64,000 nt of DNA from JASSUD01 sp031963045 (GTDB lineage: Bacteria; Pseudomonadota; Gammaproteobacteria; Burkholderiales; Burkholderiaceae): contig JASSUK010000040.1 of NCBI GenBank assembly GCA_031963045.1, forward strand, positions 48,757-112,756, written 5' to 3'. The translations under genes were made by a program, and so were the position numbers. Below the pieces are notes generated by a model. That model made no database searches. It was not told the DNA's origin and saw nothing but the letters and a program-made list of their open reading frames with translations. Shown piece after piece: positions 1 through 8,720 of this stretch. The stretch's first letter is position 1, and each line of letters begins with the position of its first letter.

Positions 1-453
1 TTCATCAGGAGTGGCATCACGTACATCGATCACTTTGAGTTCGAAGCGCAAAGCGATACCAGCGAGAGGATGGTTACCATCGAGCACTATTTTGTCTTCA
101 GCAATATCCGTCAGCGTATAAATCAACGCGTCTTCATCATCACCCTCTGGAGTACCTTCAAACTGCATTCCTACCTCTAAAGGCTCAGGAAAGCGGCTTC
201 GTGATTCTACTTTGACAAGCTCAGGATCATATTCACCAAAAGCCTCTTCCGGTTCAAGCTGAACGTGGGTCTCAAAGCCCACGGCCTTACCTTCTAGCAC
301 GGCCTCAATTTTTGGAAAAGTGCCTTCGTAATCTCCATGGAGATACACCATAGGCTCTTTGCTATCTTCAATTAAGTTACCTTGGGCATCAGAGAGTTTG
401 TACGCTACTGAAACCACCGTGTTTTTAGCCACTTTTTTCATCACATGATCCAT
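1..453 (-). CDS. slyD: SlyD-type FKBP peptidyl-prolyl isomerase (3' end cut by window edge)
   Basis: Cytoplasmic proline isomerase and folding chaperone. The window edge removes the C-terminus; 151 codons remain. The FKBP core segment with LHG is at residues 38-40 and runs to about 55. The inserted chaperone flap spans roughly 73-120. The core resumes at LDGNHPLAG (124-132), a SlyD hallmark, followed by a beta strand ending in the conserved VRDAT. ATG at 453 gives MDHVMKK; the in-frame ATG at 441 is equally plausible, and neither has a strong ribosome site. In the SlyD family the C-terminus is often metal-binding, but that part is not visible here. Confidence 0.9.
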   Translation of the reverse strand, partial: MDHVMKKVAKNTVVSVAYKLSDAQGNLIEDSKEPMVYLHGDYEGTFPKIEAVLEGKAVGFETHVQLEPEEAFGEYDPELVKVESRSRFPEPLEVGMQFEGTPEGDDEDALIYTLTDIAEDKIVLDGNHPLAGIALRFELKVIDVRDATPDE

Positions 454-1088
454 TTATTTAATTCACCGAAACCAAAACATATAATACGTGTATATATATT
501 TGTACGCACCCAAAAAACATATATATAAACTGACCTATATCTTTATTATTAACCTGGATTTTTCTCAAAATTTTTTCAGAGAATCCATTTTTATTCTTCT
601 CCCCCTCCATGTGGCTTATACAAAACCAATTAGACAAAATAGGAAAGGTAAAAATCTGCCGCACGCATTAATAGGATGATGCGCAAGAAATTCTGCTTCA
701 CATACTTTTAAAAACATATCCTAACATTCTAAAAGCAACTTTTCCTTATAGGTATGAGGCGCCCAGGCTCATCCAGATGACTAAATTATCAAAGCCCCTT
801 GCTTCTCAAATAAGAACAGCGCTGTATATCTTTCTTAAAAGTTTGCATTTGATTCTAAGAAATTCCATAAAACAGTTTCGGCAATTCGACTCTCCGCTTG
901 AAAGCCCCTATACTCCGGTCAAGCAACTTACTGCACACGATCTTTTCAATTCCAACATGGTTGATTTGGCATATTTAACTCATTATTTTTATAATTAGTT
1001 TTGCCATTTCTAAAGGAAAAGAATGTCTGGCTTTGCTTGCATTAAAGTCAGTCAAGATAATGAATTACTTACCCTCGAAGGATGTGAA
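454..1088. other. AT-rich intergenic region between slyD and the lipoprotein gene
   Basis: About 630 bp between divergently transcribed genes, strongly AT-rich, with short unsupported ORFs on both strands. I see no RNA gene. The only clear signal is a promoter-like pair at 966-995 pointing at the lipoprotein gene. Confidence 0.6.
966..995 (+). promoter_or_regulatory. Sigma-70 promoter for the small lipoprotein gene
   Basis: TTGGCA at 966-971 and a perfect TATAAT at 990-995 with an 18-bp spacer, about 95 bp upstream of the ATG at 1089. It is one of the best promoter matches in the window. Confidence 0.6.
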
Positions 1089-1364
1089 ATGAAAAAATAT
1101 ATACTCCCTATCTGTCTAGTCGCAACATTGGCTTTGGCTGCGTGCCCCAGCAAGAAAGACGCTACTGCATCAGCTAACGCTTCTACTGAAATTCCAGCAG
1201 CTCCAAGCGAAGCATCTGCAACACCTGCAGCAAGCATTACACCAGACGCAGCTACAACAACACCCAGCGCGACTGGAACAGCTCTTACTCCTGCAACAGA
1301 TAGCGCCGCTGCTCCTGCTGCAAATACTCCTGCAGCCACTCCCGCAGCTACGCCTGCAAAGTAA
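1089..1364 (+). CDS. Small Ala/Thr/Pro-rich lipoprotein
   Basis: 91-residue predicted lipoprotein. A lysine-start signal peptide with a hydrophobic core ends in the lipobox LAAC, with Cys19 as the expected lipidated residue. The rest is low-complexity Ala, Thr, Pro and Ser with no recognisable domain, which would suit a flexible periplasmic tether. The ATG at 1089 is chosen over an in-frame upstream start at 1023 because GAAGGA lies just upstream of it and because only this start puts the signal peptide at the N-terminus. A promoter at 966-995 and a terminator at 1435-1471 make it monocistronic. Function unknown. Confidence 0.85.
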   Translation: MKKYILPICLVATLALAACPSKKDATASANASTEIPAAPSEASATPAASITPDAATTTPSATGTALTPATDSAAAPAANTPAATPAATPAK

Positions 1365-1434
1365 TATTACACAGAGCAGAAACTGTTTAGAGTCTATCCA
1401 AATAGATGCTTCACAGTACATCAGCCAAACGTAT

Positions 1435-1471
1435 AAAAAAATGCCTGCATACTATTTGCAGGCATTTTTTT
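1435..1471. terminator. Bidirectional rho-independent terminator
   Basis: Perfect 9-bp stem ATGCCTGCA (1441-1449) / TGCAGGCAT (1457-1465), 7-nt loop, preceded by an A-run and followed by a T-run. It can serve the lipoprotein gene on the plus strand and bamC on the minus strand. Confidence 0.85.
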
Positions 1472-1478
1472 ATTGCAG

Positions 1479-1500
1479 TAGGGTGTGTCCTCAATTGCCA
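1479..1500. repeat. Solitary MITE terminal repeat (type 1)
   Basis: TAGGGTGTGTCCTCAATTG followed by CCA is the same terminal sequence that bounds the complete element at 7681-7825. No core or opposite end is present. A type-2-like remnant (AACTGTTTAGAGTC) lies about 100 bp upstream near 1381, so this may be a decayed site. It lies just beyond the bamC stop. Confidence 0.6.
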
Positions 1501-1530
1501 ACCATGCTGTATTGCCTATTCCATTTATAG

Positions 1531-2337
1531 TTAGTTCACTGCCTTTTCAGAAGCACCTAAGCTTTGCATCAACCGGCCAAGCAATGCTTTTTCAAGTTCA
1601 GGGTTCCGAGGACGTTCTTGCCATATAGAGGAGTCTTTACCTTTTCCTACCAACACTTCTTCCATTCCATAGTGCAAAATCATAAGCCGCACGCCACTGG
1701 GTGAAATGGGCTCAACTACCATACGAAATTTATCTAGTGTGCCAGAGGAATACAGCACATCCACCCATTTACCTGCCGCTCTGCGAAACCAGTCATTCGG
1801 AATTTGAGCGCGATTTTCAGCCCAATCCGTCTCTAACCAACCTAACGCGGGCTGGTCTTCTTTTAATGTAAAGCCGTTTTTCTTCCAAAATGTACGTAAC
1901 TGCGGCCAAATCACATCAAGCTGTGTATTAGGCACAACCAACCAATAGTGGCTCTGACCTTCGGAAACTTTTTCTTCCCGCTCGACTTGCATAACCACAG
2001 AACCCTGTTCAGCGTTACGCTTTGATGGAAGCGAATAGACATCCTGCTTTGACGCCAGCTCCGCTGATGCGCCATAACTAGGTAATGCATTTGACACATT
2101 TGTGGATGGATCAGGCAATAAAAAATGCTGATTCTGAGGAACAGGAGCTAAGTCTTTAGGCACTTCAAGAGCAGGGCCAGCATGCGCACTCTGATAATCT
2201 ACTCTTTCAGCTGTCATCCAATCATTCACCGACTCACAGCCTGTCAATAGGCCTGTTGCTAGTAGGATTAGCAGAGCAGATATCTGAAACCGTGATGTAC
2301 GACAAAATATGCCGCTTTCTTTTTTCAATTCACTCAT
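1531..2337 (-). CDS. bamC: Outer membrane assembly lipoprotein BamC
   Basis: BamC (NlpB) is an accessory lipoprotein of the BAM complex that inserts beta-barrels in the outer membrane. The 268-residue product has a signal peptide and lipobox LTGC with Cys34 as the mature N-terminus. It then has a BamC-like stretch rich in Pro and Leu that in the family contacts BamD, followed by the globular region (WLVVPN, WPQLRTFW, GWLETDW). The ATG at 2337 has GAGAG about 7 nt upstream. Starts further upstream would read through the REP palindrome at 2366-2495 and were not used. It lies downstream of dapA, the usual dapA-bamC pairing, but a REP fills the gap. Confidence 0.92.
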   Translation of the reverse strand: MSELKKESGIFCRTSRFQISALLILLATGLLTGCESVNDWMTAERVDYQSAHAGPALEVPKDLAPVPQNQHFLLPDPSTNVSNALPSYGASAELASKQDVYSLPSKRNAEQGSVVMQVEREEKVSEGQSHYWLVVPNTQLDVIWPQLRTFWKKNGFTLKEDQPALGWLETDWAENRAQIPNDWFRRAAGKWVDVLYSSGTLDKFRMVVEPISPSGVRLMILHYGMEEVLVGKGKDSSIWQERPRNPELEKALLGRLMQSLGASEKAVN

Positions 2338-2365
2338 TCTAACTCTCAAAAAACGGTGATTCATT

Positions 2366-2495
2366 GTAGGTTGGTGGTGACGAAGGAACCCCAACATGAC
2401 GACCGCTGCCCTTTTAAAACCTGCATATGTATGGCAAAAGCGGGGATTAAAAGTCAGTGGTGTGCATGTTGGGGTTCGCGCCTCAACCAACCTAC
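2366..2495. repeat. REP-like palindrome, complete copy (dapA/bamC gap)
   Basis: Complete GTAGGTTGG element of 130 bp. The left arm begins GTAGGTTGGTGGTGACGAAG and the right arm is its inverted partner ending CCAACCTAC. The inner arms also pair (CCGCTG...CAGTGG). It fills almost the whole space between dapA and bamC. Its terminal TAG (minus strand, 2492-2494) is the dapA stop codon. Confidence 0.9.
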
Positions 2496-3418
2496 AATAA
2501 TCCTGCTTCGCGTAACGCTTTACTCAGCACTTCATGATAGCGCGCATCCAGTGTGGTTAACGGCAAGCGAATCCCTTCTTGAATTTTTCCAAGGGTATGT
2601 AGGGCCCATTTCACTGGGATAGGGTTAGATTCGATAAAAATTTGTTTGTGCAAGTCCAACAAGGTCATCTGGATAGCTCTTGCACGCTCGATATCGCCCG
2701 TACAAGCAGCTTGACATAATTGACTCATAGCACGAGGCGCCACATTTGCCGTCACCGATACCGTACCATGACCGCCCATTAACAACATTGCAACCGCTGT
2801 AGCATCGTCTCCGCTATATACCGCAAAATCTTTTGGAACGGCCTTGAGCAGGTGCATACCCCGCTCCACATCCCCAGACGCTTCTTTTACGCCCACAATT
2901 CCAGGCACGCTAGCTAGCCGCACAATAGTGTCATTGCACATATCTACAACAGTGCGGCCTGGCACGTTGTACAAAATTATTGGCAAATCTACCGCCTCAG
3001 CGATTTTTACAAAATGCTGAAATAGCCCTTCTTGGCTAGGCTTATTGTAGTAAGGCACTACTTGCAGCGTTGCATCCGCCCCTACTTCTTTTGCATAACG
3101 TGTGAGCACAATGGCTTCAGCAGTCGAATTTGCACCGGTTCCTGCAATCACCGGAATGCGCCCTGCCACATGCTGCACAGCCGTTTCGATCAAAAAACAA
3201 TGCTCCTCTACCGTCACAGTAGAAGATTCACCAGTCGTTCCCACCACCACTACAGCATGCGTACCCTCAGCAATATGCCAATCCAGCAACGCATGCAGCC
3301 CCGGCACATCTAAGCTTCCATCTGGATGCATCGGCGTTACTAACGCAACAATGCTTCCTCGAATAGCAGGAAAAGACGGGGGGAAAGCAGAAGAAGTACT
3401 TTGGGCAGACAAAACCAT
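2492..3418 (-). CDS. dapA: 4-hydroxy-tetrahydrodipicolinate synthase
   Basis: Condenses pyruvate with aspartate semialdehyde in the first committed step of lysine and diaminopimelate synthesis. The TIM-barrel protein shows IRGSIVALVTPM near the N-terminus, GTTGES (phosphate/substrate loop), the YYNKPSQEG active-site segment, YNVPGRT with the catalytic Tyr, and GVKEASGD carrying the Schiff-base Lys. About 308 residues. ATG at 3418 (MVLSAQ) is preferred; ATG at 3430 is possible. Longer starts would run into the half REP at 3459. The final LL codons abut a TAG supplied by the downstream REP. Confidence 0.95.
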   Translation of the reverse strand: MVLSAQSTSSAFPPSFPAIRGSIVALVTPMHPDGSLDVPGLHALLDWHIAEGTHAVVVVGTTGESSTVTVEEHCFLIETAVQHVAGRIPVIAGTGANSTAEAIVLTRYAKEVGADATLQVVPYYNKPSQEGLFQHFVKIAEAVDLPIILYNVPGRTVVDMCNDTIVRLASVPGIVGVKEASGDVERGMHLLKAVPKDFAVYSGDDATAVAMLLMGGHGTVSVTANVAPRAMSQLCQAACTGDIERARAIQMTLLDLHKQIFIESNPIPVKWALHTLGKIQEGIRLPLTTLDARYHEVLSKALREAGLL

Positions 3419-3458
3419 AACGCCAACCATCCATTTAAAAACTAAAAGGCAAAGAACG

Positions 3459-3512
3459 GTAGGTTGGCGGTGGGCAACGTTCCCCAACACGCATACCACC
3501 CACTTTTAATCT
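3459..3512. repeat. Half REP-like element upstream of dapA
   Basis: One arm only: GTAGGTTGGCGG, then CCCCAACA and ACTTTTAA. It lies 40 bp upstream of dapA, between trpS and dapA, so it must be part of any dapA promoter or of a trpS-dapA transcript. Confidence 0.75.
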
Positions 3513-3552
3513 TTGCACTATCAACAACTTGCCGTTCTATAACATGCGTAAC

Positions 3553-4749
3553 TTAAGACAAACAAAGCGCCTCACGTACCTCACGCATAGTCTCTTGCGC
3601 GCACAGTCGGGCTTTATCACACCCATCCGCCACAATGGCTCGTAGCAGCGAAGGATCGTCTCGATATTCTTGCGCACGCTCAAGCATAGGCTCTTGCTGG
3701 CGAATAATATTATCGATAACGGGCTGCTTGCACTCTAGGCACCCTATACCCGCACTACGGCAGCCTTTTTGCACCCAGTCATGCACGGCTTCATCCGTAT
3801 AGGCAAGATGCAGCTTCCAAACAGGGCATTTTGTAGGCTCACCCGGATCAGAACGCCGTACTCGCGCTGGGTCCGTAGGCATCGTGCGGACTTTCTTTTC
3901 AATTTCTTTGCGATCTTCTAAAAGACCAATGGTATTGCCATAGGATTTAGACATTTTCTGTCCATCCAAGCCGGGCATGCGAGAAGACTCTGTGAGCAAT
4001 ACCTGAGGTTCAGCCAAAATAATTTTGCCAGAGCCTTCTAAATAACCGAATAAATGCTCACGGTCATTCATAGACAAGCTTTGCGACTCTTGCAGCAAAG
4101 CATGCGCCTGCTCTAATGCATGCTCAGCGCCTTCTTGTTGATAGGCAGTACGTAGTGTGTGATAGCGTTTTGAACGTCGCGTGCCGAGCTTTTTAACCGC
4201 TTCCAGCGCTTTTTTTTCGAAATCTGGTTCACGTCCATAGAGATAATTAAAACGACGAGCAATCTCGCGCGCAATTTCTATATGAGGAACTTGGTCTTCC
4301 CCTACAGGAACCAATGAGGCGCGATATAGCAAAATATCGGCTGCCATAAGCAAGGGGTAGCCCAAAAAGCCATACGTTGCGAGATCACGGTCTCGTAATT
4401 TCTCAATTTGCTCTTTATAGGTAGGCACACGCTCTAGCCAGCTCAGCGGCGTACTCATTCCCAATAACAATGCCAACTCAGCATGCTCAGGCACACGGCT
4501 TTGAATGAAAATGGTTGCCTGGGCAGGATCGATCCCCGCGGCAAGCCAATCAATCAGCACACTCCATACATGTTGAGACACCTGATCAGGTGTCTCATAG
4601 TGCGTGGTTAATGCGTGCAAATCCACTACACAGAAAAAACAAGGGTATTCGGATTGCAGGCGAATCCAGTTGGTCAACACGCCATGGTAATGCCCCAAAT
4701 GCAGGGGCCCTGTCGGCCGCATACCGGAGAAAACACGAGGAGGGAACAT
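3553..4749 (-). CDS. trpS: Tryptophan--tRNA ligase
   Basis: Class I aminoacyl-tRNA synthetase charging tRNA-Trp. The HIGH-type motif is HLGH at residues 17-20 and the KMSKS loop is intact near residue 265 (GQKMSKSYGN). At 398 residues it is the longer bacterial TrpS form, with a C-terminal region containing several Cys (CRSAGIGCLECK) that may form a small metal site. The start MFPPRVFSG places the signature motif as in the family. It precedes dapA on the same strand, with a half REP between them. Confidence 0.96.
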   Translation of the reverse strand: MFPPRVFSGMRPTGPLHLGHYHGVLTNWIRLQSEYPCFFCVVDLHALTTHYETPDQVSQHVWSVLIDWLAAGIDPAQATIFIQSRVPEHAELALLLGMSTPLSWLERVPTYKEQIEKLRDRDLATYGFLGYPLLMAADILLYRASLVPVGEDQVPHIEIAREIARRFNYLYGREPDFEKKALEAVKKLGTRRSKRYHTLRTAYQQEGAEHALEQAHALLQESQSLSMNDREHLFGYLEGSGKIILAEPQVLLTESSRMPGLDGQKMSKSYGNTIGLLEDRKEIEKKVRTMPTDPARVRRSDPGEPTKCPVWKLHLAYTDEAVHDWVQKGCRSAGIGCLECKQPVIDNIIRQQEPMLERAQEYRDDPSLLRAIVADGCDKARLCAQETMREVREALCLS

Positions 4750-4860
4750 GAGGAGAATAAAAAACAGAAGTAAAAAATGCTAAAGATATTGGCAAGAAAT
4801 CAGCCAACATACCTACCTTGATAAGCTAGATAACAGCCTATAGTAAATCGCAAGCAGTAT

Positions 4861-5529
4861 TTAGGAAAAAAGAAAAATAAAGGGGGACAATAAAAAACGC
4901 AGCACCCCATAGCCTAACTCTACCATTGGATGCAGCCAAAAATATCCAAGTGCCCCGGTCACCACAAGCAAGAGTACGATAAAAAACCCATAAGGCTCAA
5001 TGCGCGCCAAACCCAATGCTTGTCGAATCGGAAGCAACATCATCATGGCTCGTCCCCCATCGAGTGGAGGCATAGGAAATAAATTGAACATACACAACAA
5101 CATATTAATGCGTAGGCCGGCCTCTGCCATACGCAAGAAAAAAGGTTCTTGGTAATGAAAAACACCTCGAAGCACTATTCCTAACAATGCCCATAAAAAA
5201 GCCTGAATAAAATTGCAGGCACAACCCGCCAAAGCCACCCATAAGCTATGCCAACGAGGATTGCGCAGATTGCGTGATATCACTGGCACCGGCTTTGCAT
5301 AGCCAAAAACAAAGGCGCCCGCTGTTGCAAAATACATGAGCACTGGCACCAAAATGGTGCCAAGGAGGTCAATGTGCCTGAGCGGATTAAGGCTCACTCG
5401 ACCATGCAAATAGGCCGTATTGTCACCAAACCAACGCGCAACATAACCGTGCGCAGCCTCATGGAGAGTAATTGCAAACAAAACAGGTAGCGCGTAGACC
5501 GTTAAGGTCTGGATAAAAGAAGCGTCCAT
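4861..5529 (-). CDS. M50-family site-2 protease-like membrane metalloprotease
   Basis: Small integral membrane zinc protease of about 222 residues related to RseP/SpoIVFB but without a PDZ domain. The HEAAH metal-binding motif is at residues 23-27 in the first membrane segment; the second motif NLFPMPPLDGGR (149-160) supplies the third ligand (Asp). About five hydrophobic segments are visible. The start at MDASFIQ is chosen because it places HExxH as in the family; the frame stays open to 5649 but upstream residues are unlike a conserved N-terminus. No clear ribosome site. It sits upstream of trpS on the same strand. Substrate unknown. Confidence 0.85.
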   Translation of the reverse strand: MDASFIQTLTVYALPVLFAITLHEAAHGYVARWFGDNTAYLHGRVSLNPLRHIDLLGTILVPVLMYFATAGAFVFGYAKPVPVISRNLRNPRWHSLWVALAGCACNFIQAFLWALLGIVLRGVFHYQEPFFLRMAEAGLRINMLLCMFNLFPMPPLDGGRAMMMLLPIRQALGLARIEPYGFFIVLLLVVTGALGYFWLHPMVELGYGVLRFLLSPFIFLFS

Positions 5530-5655
5530 AAGAGGAAAGAGGGTTGGATGGACGTAAAAACGCCGCCGAGAAAAGAATAAAAAGGATACGTAAGTATGAC
5601 TGGAATGGATTGCAAGCCATTTTTTCAAAGAAATAATGGGGTTGCACAACTACTA

Positions 5656-6129
5656 TTATCCACGCCCTGTATGTCCAGCTTCCTTTTTTTTATGTTGTGC
5701 CTTTAAGGTAGCAGACTTTTTTTCAGCAGATATTTTTGGTTTAGAACGAGAAGGGGGTTCTGGAACTACCCGTTTTGGTTGAGTAAATGACTGGTCCTGT
5801 TTACGAACTAAAGATGGTGTATCGGATGTAACCGGCACCGGTTTTCCAGGCGCCACAAATTGCACAAACACTTCGTCTTTTTTGACAAGGCCCAGGTCAT
5901 ATCGTGCGCGTTCTTCTAACGCAACCGCACCACTTTGCAAGCTGTTTACTTCGCCCGCAAGCCGCTCATTACTCAAGGCCATCGCTTTATTTTGAGCTAA
6001 CTGGGCCTGCAATTGTCGCTCCAATGTGCGCACTTGGAGCCACCCTCCTCTTCCAAACCATAAAGGATATTGCACGCCCACCAGAACCATAAGCAGTAAT
6101 ACGGTCAACCAACGCATAGATTTATTCAC
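5656..6129 (-). CDS. ftsB: Cell division protein FtsB
   Basis: Bitopic septum protein that forms the FtsQ-FtsL-FtsB subcomplex. One transmembrane helix (about residues 6-20) is followed by a coiled coil (LERQLQAQLAQNKAM...NERLAGEV, about 36-65) and the conserved ERARYDLGLVKKDEVFVQF segment. The GTG start overlaps the eno stop (GTGA), implying translational coupling; ATG at 6117 is an alternative. At 157 residues it is longer than most FtsB because of a Pro/Lys-rich basic tail. eno-ftsB adjacency is the standard Burkholderia arrangement. Confidence 0.9.
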   Translation of the reverse strand: MNKSMRWLTVLLLMVLVGVQYPLWFGRGGWLQVRTLERQLQAQLAQNKAMALSNERLAGEVNSLQSGAVALEERARYDLGLVKKDEVFVQFVAPGKPVPVTSDTPSLVRKQDQSFTQPKRVVPEPPSRSKPKISAEKKSATLKAQHKKKEAGHTGRG

Positions 6130-7427
6130 CCACGCGCCAAGTTATAAAACGCTGAACGACCAGGATAGATTGCTGTTTCACCCAACTCTTCTTCGATACG
6201 CAAAAGCTGATTGTACTTAGCAACTCGGTCACTGCGGGAAGGGGCACCTGTTTTGATTTGCCCTGCATTCAAGCCAACAGCAATATCTGCAATCGTGACA
6301 TCCTCCGTTTCACCTGAACGATGCGAGATCACGGCAGTGTAACGTGCACGTTTTGCCATTTCTACAGCAGCAAAAGTCTCGCTAAGCGTACCAATTTGGT
6401 TCACTTTGATCAAAACAGAGTTGGCTATATCGCGCTCAATACCCTGTTTTAAAAAGTGCGTATTGGTCACGAATAAATCATCCCCAACCAATTGAATCTT
6501 CCGATTTAACTGTTTGCTCAAATACGCCCAACCTTCCCAGTCATCTTCGGCCATCCCGTCTTCTATCGAAATAATAGGAAATTGATCTGTGAGCTTTGCA
6601 AGATAGTGCGTGAAATCTTCAGAGCTCAGCTGCAGGTCTTCCCCTTTGAGGCAGTATTTTCCTTCTTTATAAAACTCACTCGAGGCACAGTCCAACGCAA
6701 TCAGTACGTCTTCACCAGGCAAGTACCCAGCCCTTTCAATCGCACTCATGAGCAACGATAAACACGCTTCGTTATTTGCAAGATTAGGTGCAAAGCCGCC
6801 TTCATCACCCACCGCGGTACTTAAATGTTTTTCTGCAAGTATTTTTTTAAGGGTGTGAAACACCTCTACACCACAACGCAATGCTTCACGAAAGCTAGCG
6901 CTTGCTGAGCCCCCCATCACGGGCACAATCATAAATTCTTGAATGGATAAACCATTATTTGCATGGGCTCCGCCATTGATGATATTCATCATTGGCACGG
7001 GCATTTGCGTTGCGTTAGACCCACCAAAATAACGATAAAGCGGCAAATCCATTTCTTTAGCAGCTGCTTTTGCAACCGCCATTGATACGGCTAATAAAGC
7101 ATTGGCTCCAAGACGCGATTTATTGTCTGTGCCATCTAGCTCAATCAAAGTCTTATCGATAAACGCTTGCTCAACTACTTCCAGCCCTTTGATCTCCTCA
7201 GCGATCTCATTTTGAATATGACTCACTGCCTGCAAGACACCACGACCCATATAACGCTGTGCATCTCCATCACGCAGCTCGATAGCTTCACGTGAGCCTG
7301 TAGAGGCACCTGATGGCACCGATGCACGGGCTAACACGCCAGATTCTAATAACACCTCACATTCCACACTGGGGTACCCACGGGAATCAAGAATCTCACG
7401 GCCAGTGAGATCAATAATTTGACTCAT
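6126..7427 (-). CDS. eno: Enolase
   Basis: Converts 2-phosphoglycerate to phosphoenolpyruvate in glycolysis and, in many bacteria, is part of the RNA degradosome. Full-length at 433 residues. It shows the N-terminal DSRGYPSVECEV signature, SGASTGSREAIELRDGD, GDEGGFAPN, ALDCASSEFY with a metal-ligand Asp, SIEDGMAEDDW, KVNQIGTLSE with the catalytic Lys, and SHRSGETED. The downstream ftsB overlaps its stop codon by 4 nt. Its ATG overlaps the stop of a start-less reading frame upstream (7424-7639). Confidence 0.98.
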   Translation of the reverse strand: MSQIIDLTGREILDSRGYPSVECEVLLESGVLARASVPSGASTGSREAIELRDGDAQRYMGRGVLQAVSHIQNEIAEEIKGLEVVEQAFIDKTLIELDGTDNKSRLGANALLAVSMAVAKAAAKEMDLPLYRYFGGSNATQMPVPMMNIINGGAHANNGLSIQEFMIVPVMGGSASASFREALRCGVEVFHTLKKILAEKHLSTAVGDEGGFAPNLANNEACLSLLMSAIERAGYLPGEDVLIALDCASSEFYKEGKYCLKGEDLQLSSEDFTHYLAKLTDQFPIISIEDGMAEDDWEGWAYLSKQLNRKIQLVGDDLFVTNTHFLKQGIERDIANSVLIKVNQIGTLSETFAAVEMAKRARYTAVISHRSGETEDVTIADIAVGLNAGQIKTGAPSRSDRVAKYNQLLRIEEELGETAIYPGRSAFYNLARG

Positions 7428-7822
7428 ACTATTTCAGCCTTACAGAAAAAAAATGGATGCGCCAAGGGCTTTTCCAAACCTCTCTGATGAATAGGTTTAA
7501 AAAAGCCACGGGCGTCTGGAATATCGTCTTTATGCACAAAAGGCATAGGGGGCACGGCCAAATCTGCTTTTATCTTTCGAGGTCTCAATACAGTCGCAAG
7601 ATAGGTCCTAGCAATTTTAGCAGCAGCGCCACTTAAAGCCTAAAGCCTATTCAAAATAGTCAAAAAATCTTTATTTTTGCTAGGGTGTGTTCTCAATTGT
7701 CCCAAAGGGGCTCCTATTTGGGGGAGCAGGAGCGCAGGATCCGGATGTACTTTTGTACTGCGAGGATCCCGAGCACCGCACGACCCCGAAGATGGGCCCT
7801 TTGGGGCAATTGAGGACACGCT
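7428..7822. other. Intergenic region between kdsA and eno
   Basis: 395 bp. The left part (7428-7639) is an open frame on the minus strand without a good start codon. The right part is a complete MITE (7681-7825). I recognise no gene here. Confidence 0.6.
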
Positions 7823-7825
7823 CTA
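7681..7825. repeat. MITE-like element, copy A (type 1 ends)
   Basis: 145-bp palindromic element. Its ends are TAGGGTGTGTTCTCAATTG and the inverted CAATTGAGGACACGCTCTA, and both arms continue into CCAAAGGGG/CCCTTTGGGG. The core carries TATTTGGGGGAGCAGGAGC, a small GTACTTTTGTAC palindrome and GAGCACCGCACGACCCCGAA. It is flanked by TA on both sides. The right-hand CTA is the kdsA stop codon on the minus strand. Confidence 0.88.
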
Positions 7826-8683
7826 CTTTGCACTCAAGGCATCTTCAAGAAATGGGGCTTTTTTCACGACCTGATCTAACTCAACCAGTGTGCTCAACAA
7901 CGCACGCATCTGCGCCAGAGGTACAGCATTAGGGCCATCTGAGAGCGCACGGTCTGGATCAGGGTGTGTTTCCATAAAAATTCCTGCAACGCCTGCAGAT
8001 ACCGCTGCACGCGCTAACACAGGAACAAATTCACGCTGTCCACCTGACTTACCACCCTGACCACCGGGGAGTTGCACCGAGTGCGTCGCGTCAAACACCA
8101 CGGGCGCTTGCGTGCTTCGCAAAATAGCCAAAGAGCGCATATCGGACACCAAATTATGGTAACCAAAAGAAGCGCCGCGCTCACACACCATAAATACATC
8201 CTCATCCAACCCTGCTTCTTTAGCAGCGTCCCGAGCTTTAGCCACCACGTGCAACATATCTTCAGGCGCTAAAAATTGGCCTTTTTTGATATTTACTGGT
8301 TTACCCGAGCGGGCACACGCATAAATAAAATCGGTTTGGCGGCATAAAAAAGCAGGTGTTTGCAAAACATCCACCACTGCTGCAGCCAATGGCACATCTG
8401 CTTCCGTATGCACATCGGTCAAAACGGGCACACCAATTTGCGCTTTTACTTCGGCCAGAATCTCTAAGCCTTCTTCTTTCCCCAAACCTCGAAAAGATTG
8501 TTTAGACGTGCGATTTGCTTTGTCGTACGACGATTTATAAATAAAAGGCAAATTCAGGCTCGCACATATTTCTTTTAGCGCACCTGCCGTATCTATCGCC
8601 ATTTGCCTGGATTCGATAACGCAAGGCCCCGCAATAAGAAACAACGGGTGCGAAAGCCCAGCTTCGAAATGACAAAGTTTCAT
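7823..8683 (-). CDS. kdsA: 3-deoxy-8-phosphooctulonate synthase (KDO-8-P synthase)
   Basis: Condenses phosphoenolpyruvate with arabinose 5-phosphate to KDO-8-phosphate for the LPS inner core. 286 residues. Clear signatures are LIAGPCVIES near the N-terminus, FIYKSSYDKANRTS, LTDVHTE, QTPAFLCRQTD, NIKKGQF, VFDATHSVQLPGG and METHPDPDRALSDGPN near the C-terminus. The stop codon TAG coincides with the end of MITE copy A. eno and ftsB follow on the same strand, separated by the MITE; in Burkholderia pyrG normally precedes kdsA, whereas here murJ lies upstream. Confidence 0.96.
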   Translation of the reverse strand: MKLCHFEAGLSHPLFLIAGPCVIESRQMAIDTAGALKEICASLNLPFIYKSSYDKANRTSKQSFRGLGKEEGLEILAEVKAQIGVPVLTDVHTEADVPLAAAVVDVLQTPAFLCRQTDFIYACARSGKPVNIKKGQFLAPEDMLHVVAKARDAAKEAGLDEDVFMVCERGASFGYHNLVSDMRSLAILRSTQAPVVFDATHSVQLPGGQGGKSGGQREFVPVLARAAVSAGVAGIFMETHPDPDRALSDGPNAVPLAQMRALLSTLVELDQVVKKAPFLEDALSAK

Positions 8684-8720
8684 GGAATTTCTTTCCTTCT
8701 TTCTATATGCCTGCCAGCAC

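Noticed and set aside
454..700. Short ORFs upstream of slyD
   Set aside because: AT-rich sequence gives chance ORFs on both strands; there is no ribosome site or recognisable product.
1052..1421. Antisense frames over the small lipoprotein gene
   Set aside because: They are shadows of an Ala/Thr/Pro-rich gene; the plus-strand gene has a lipobox, ribosome site, promoter and terminator.
2338..2490. N-terminal extension of bamC through the REP
   Set aside because: It is translated palindrome sequence; the ATG at 2337 has a ribosome site and puts the signal peptide first.
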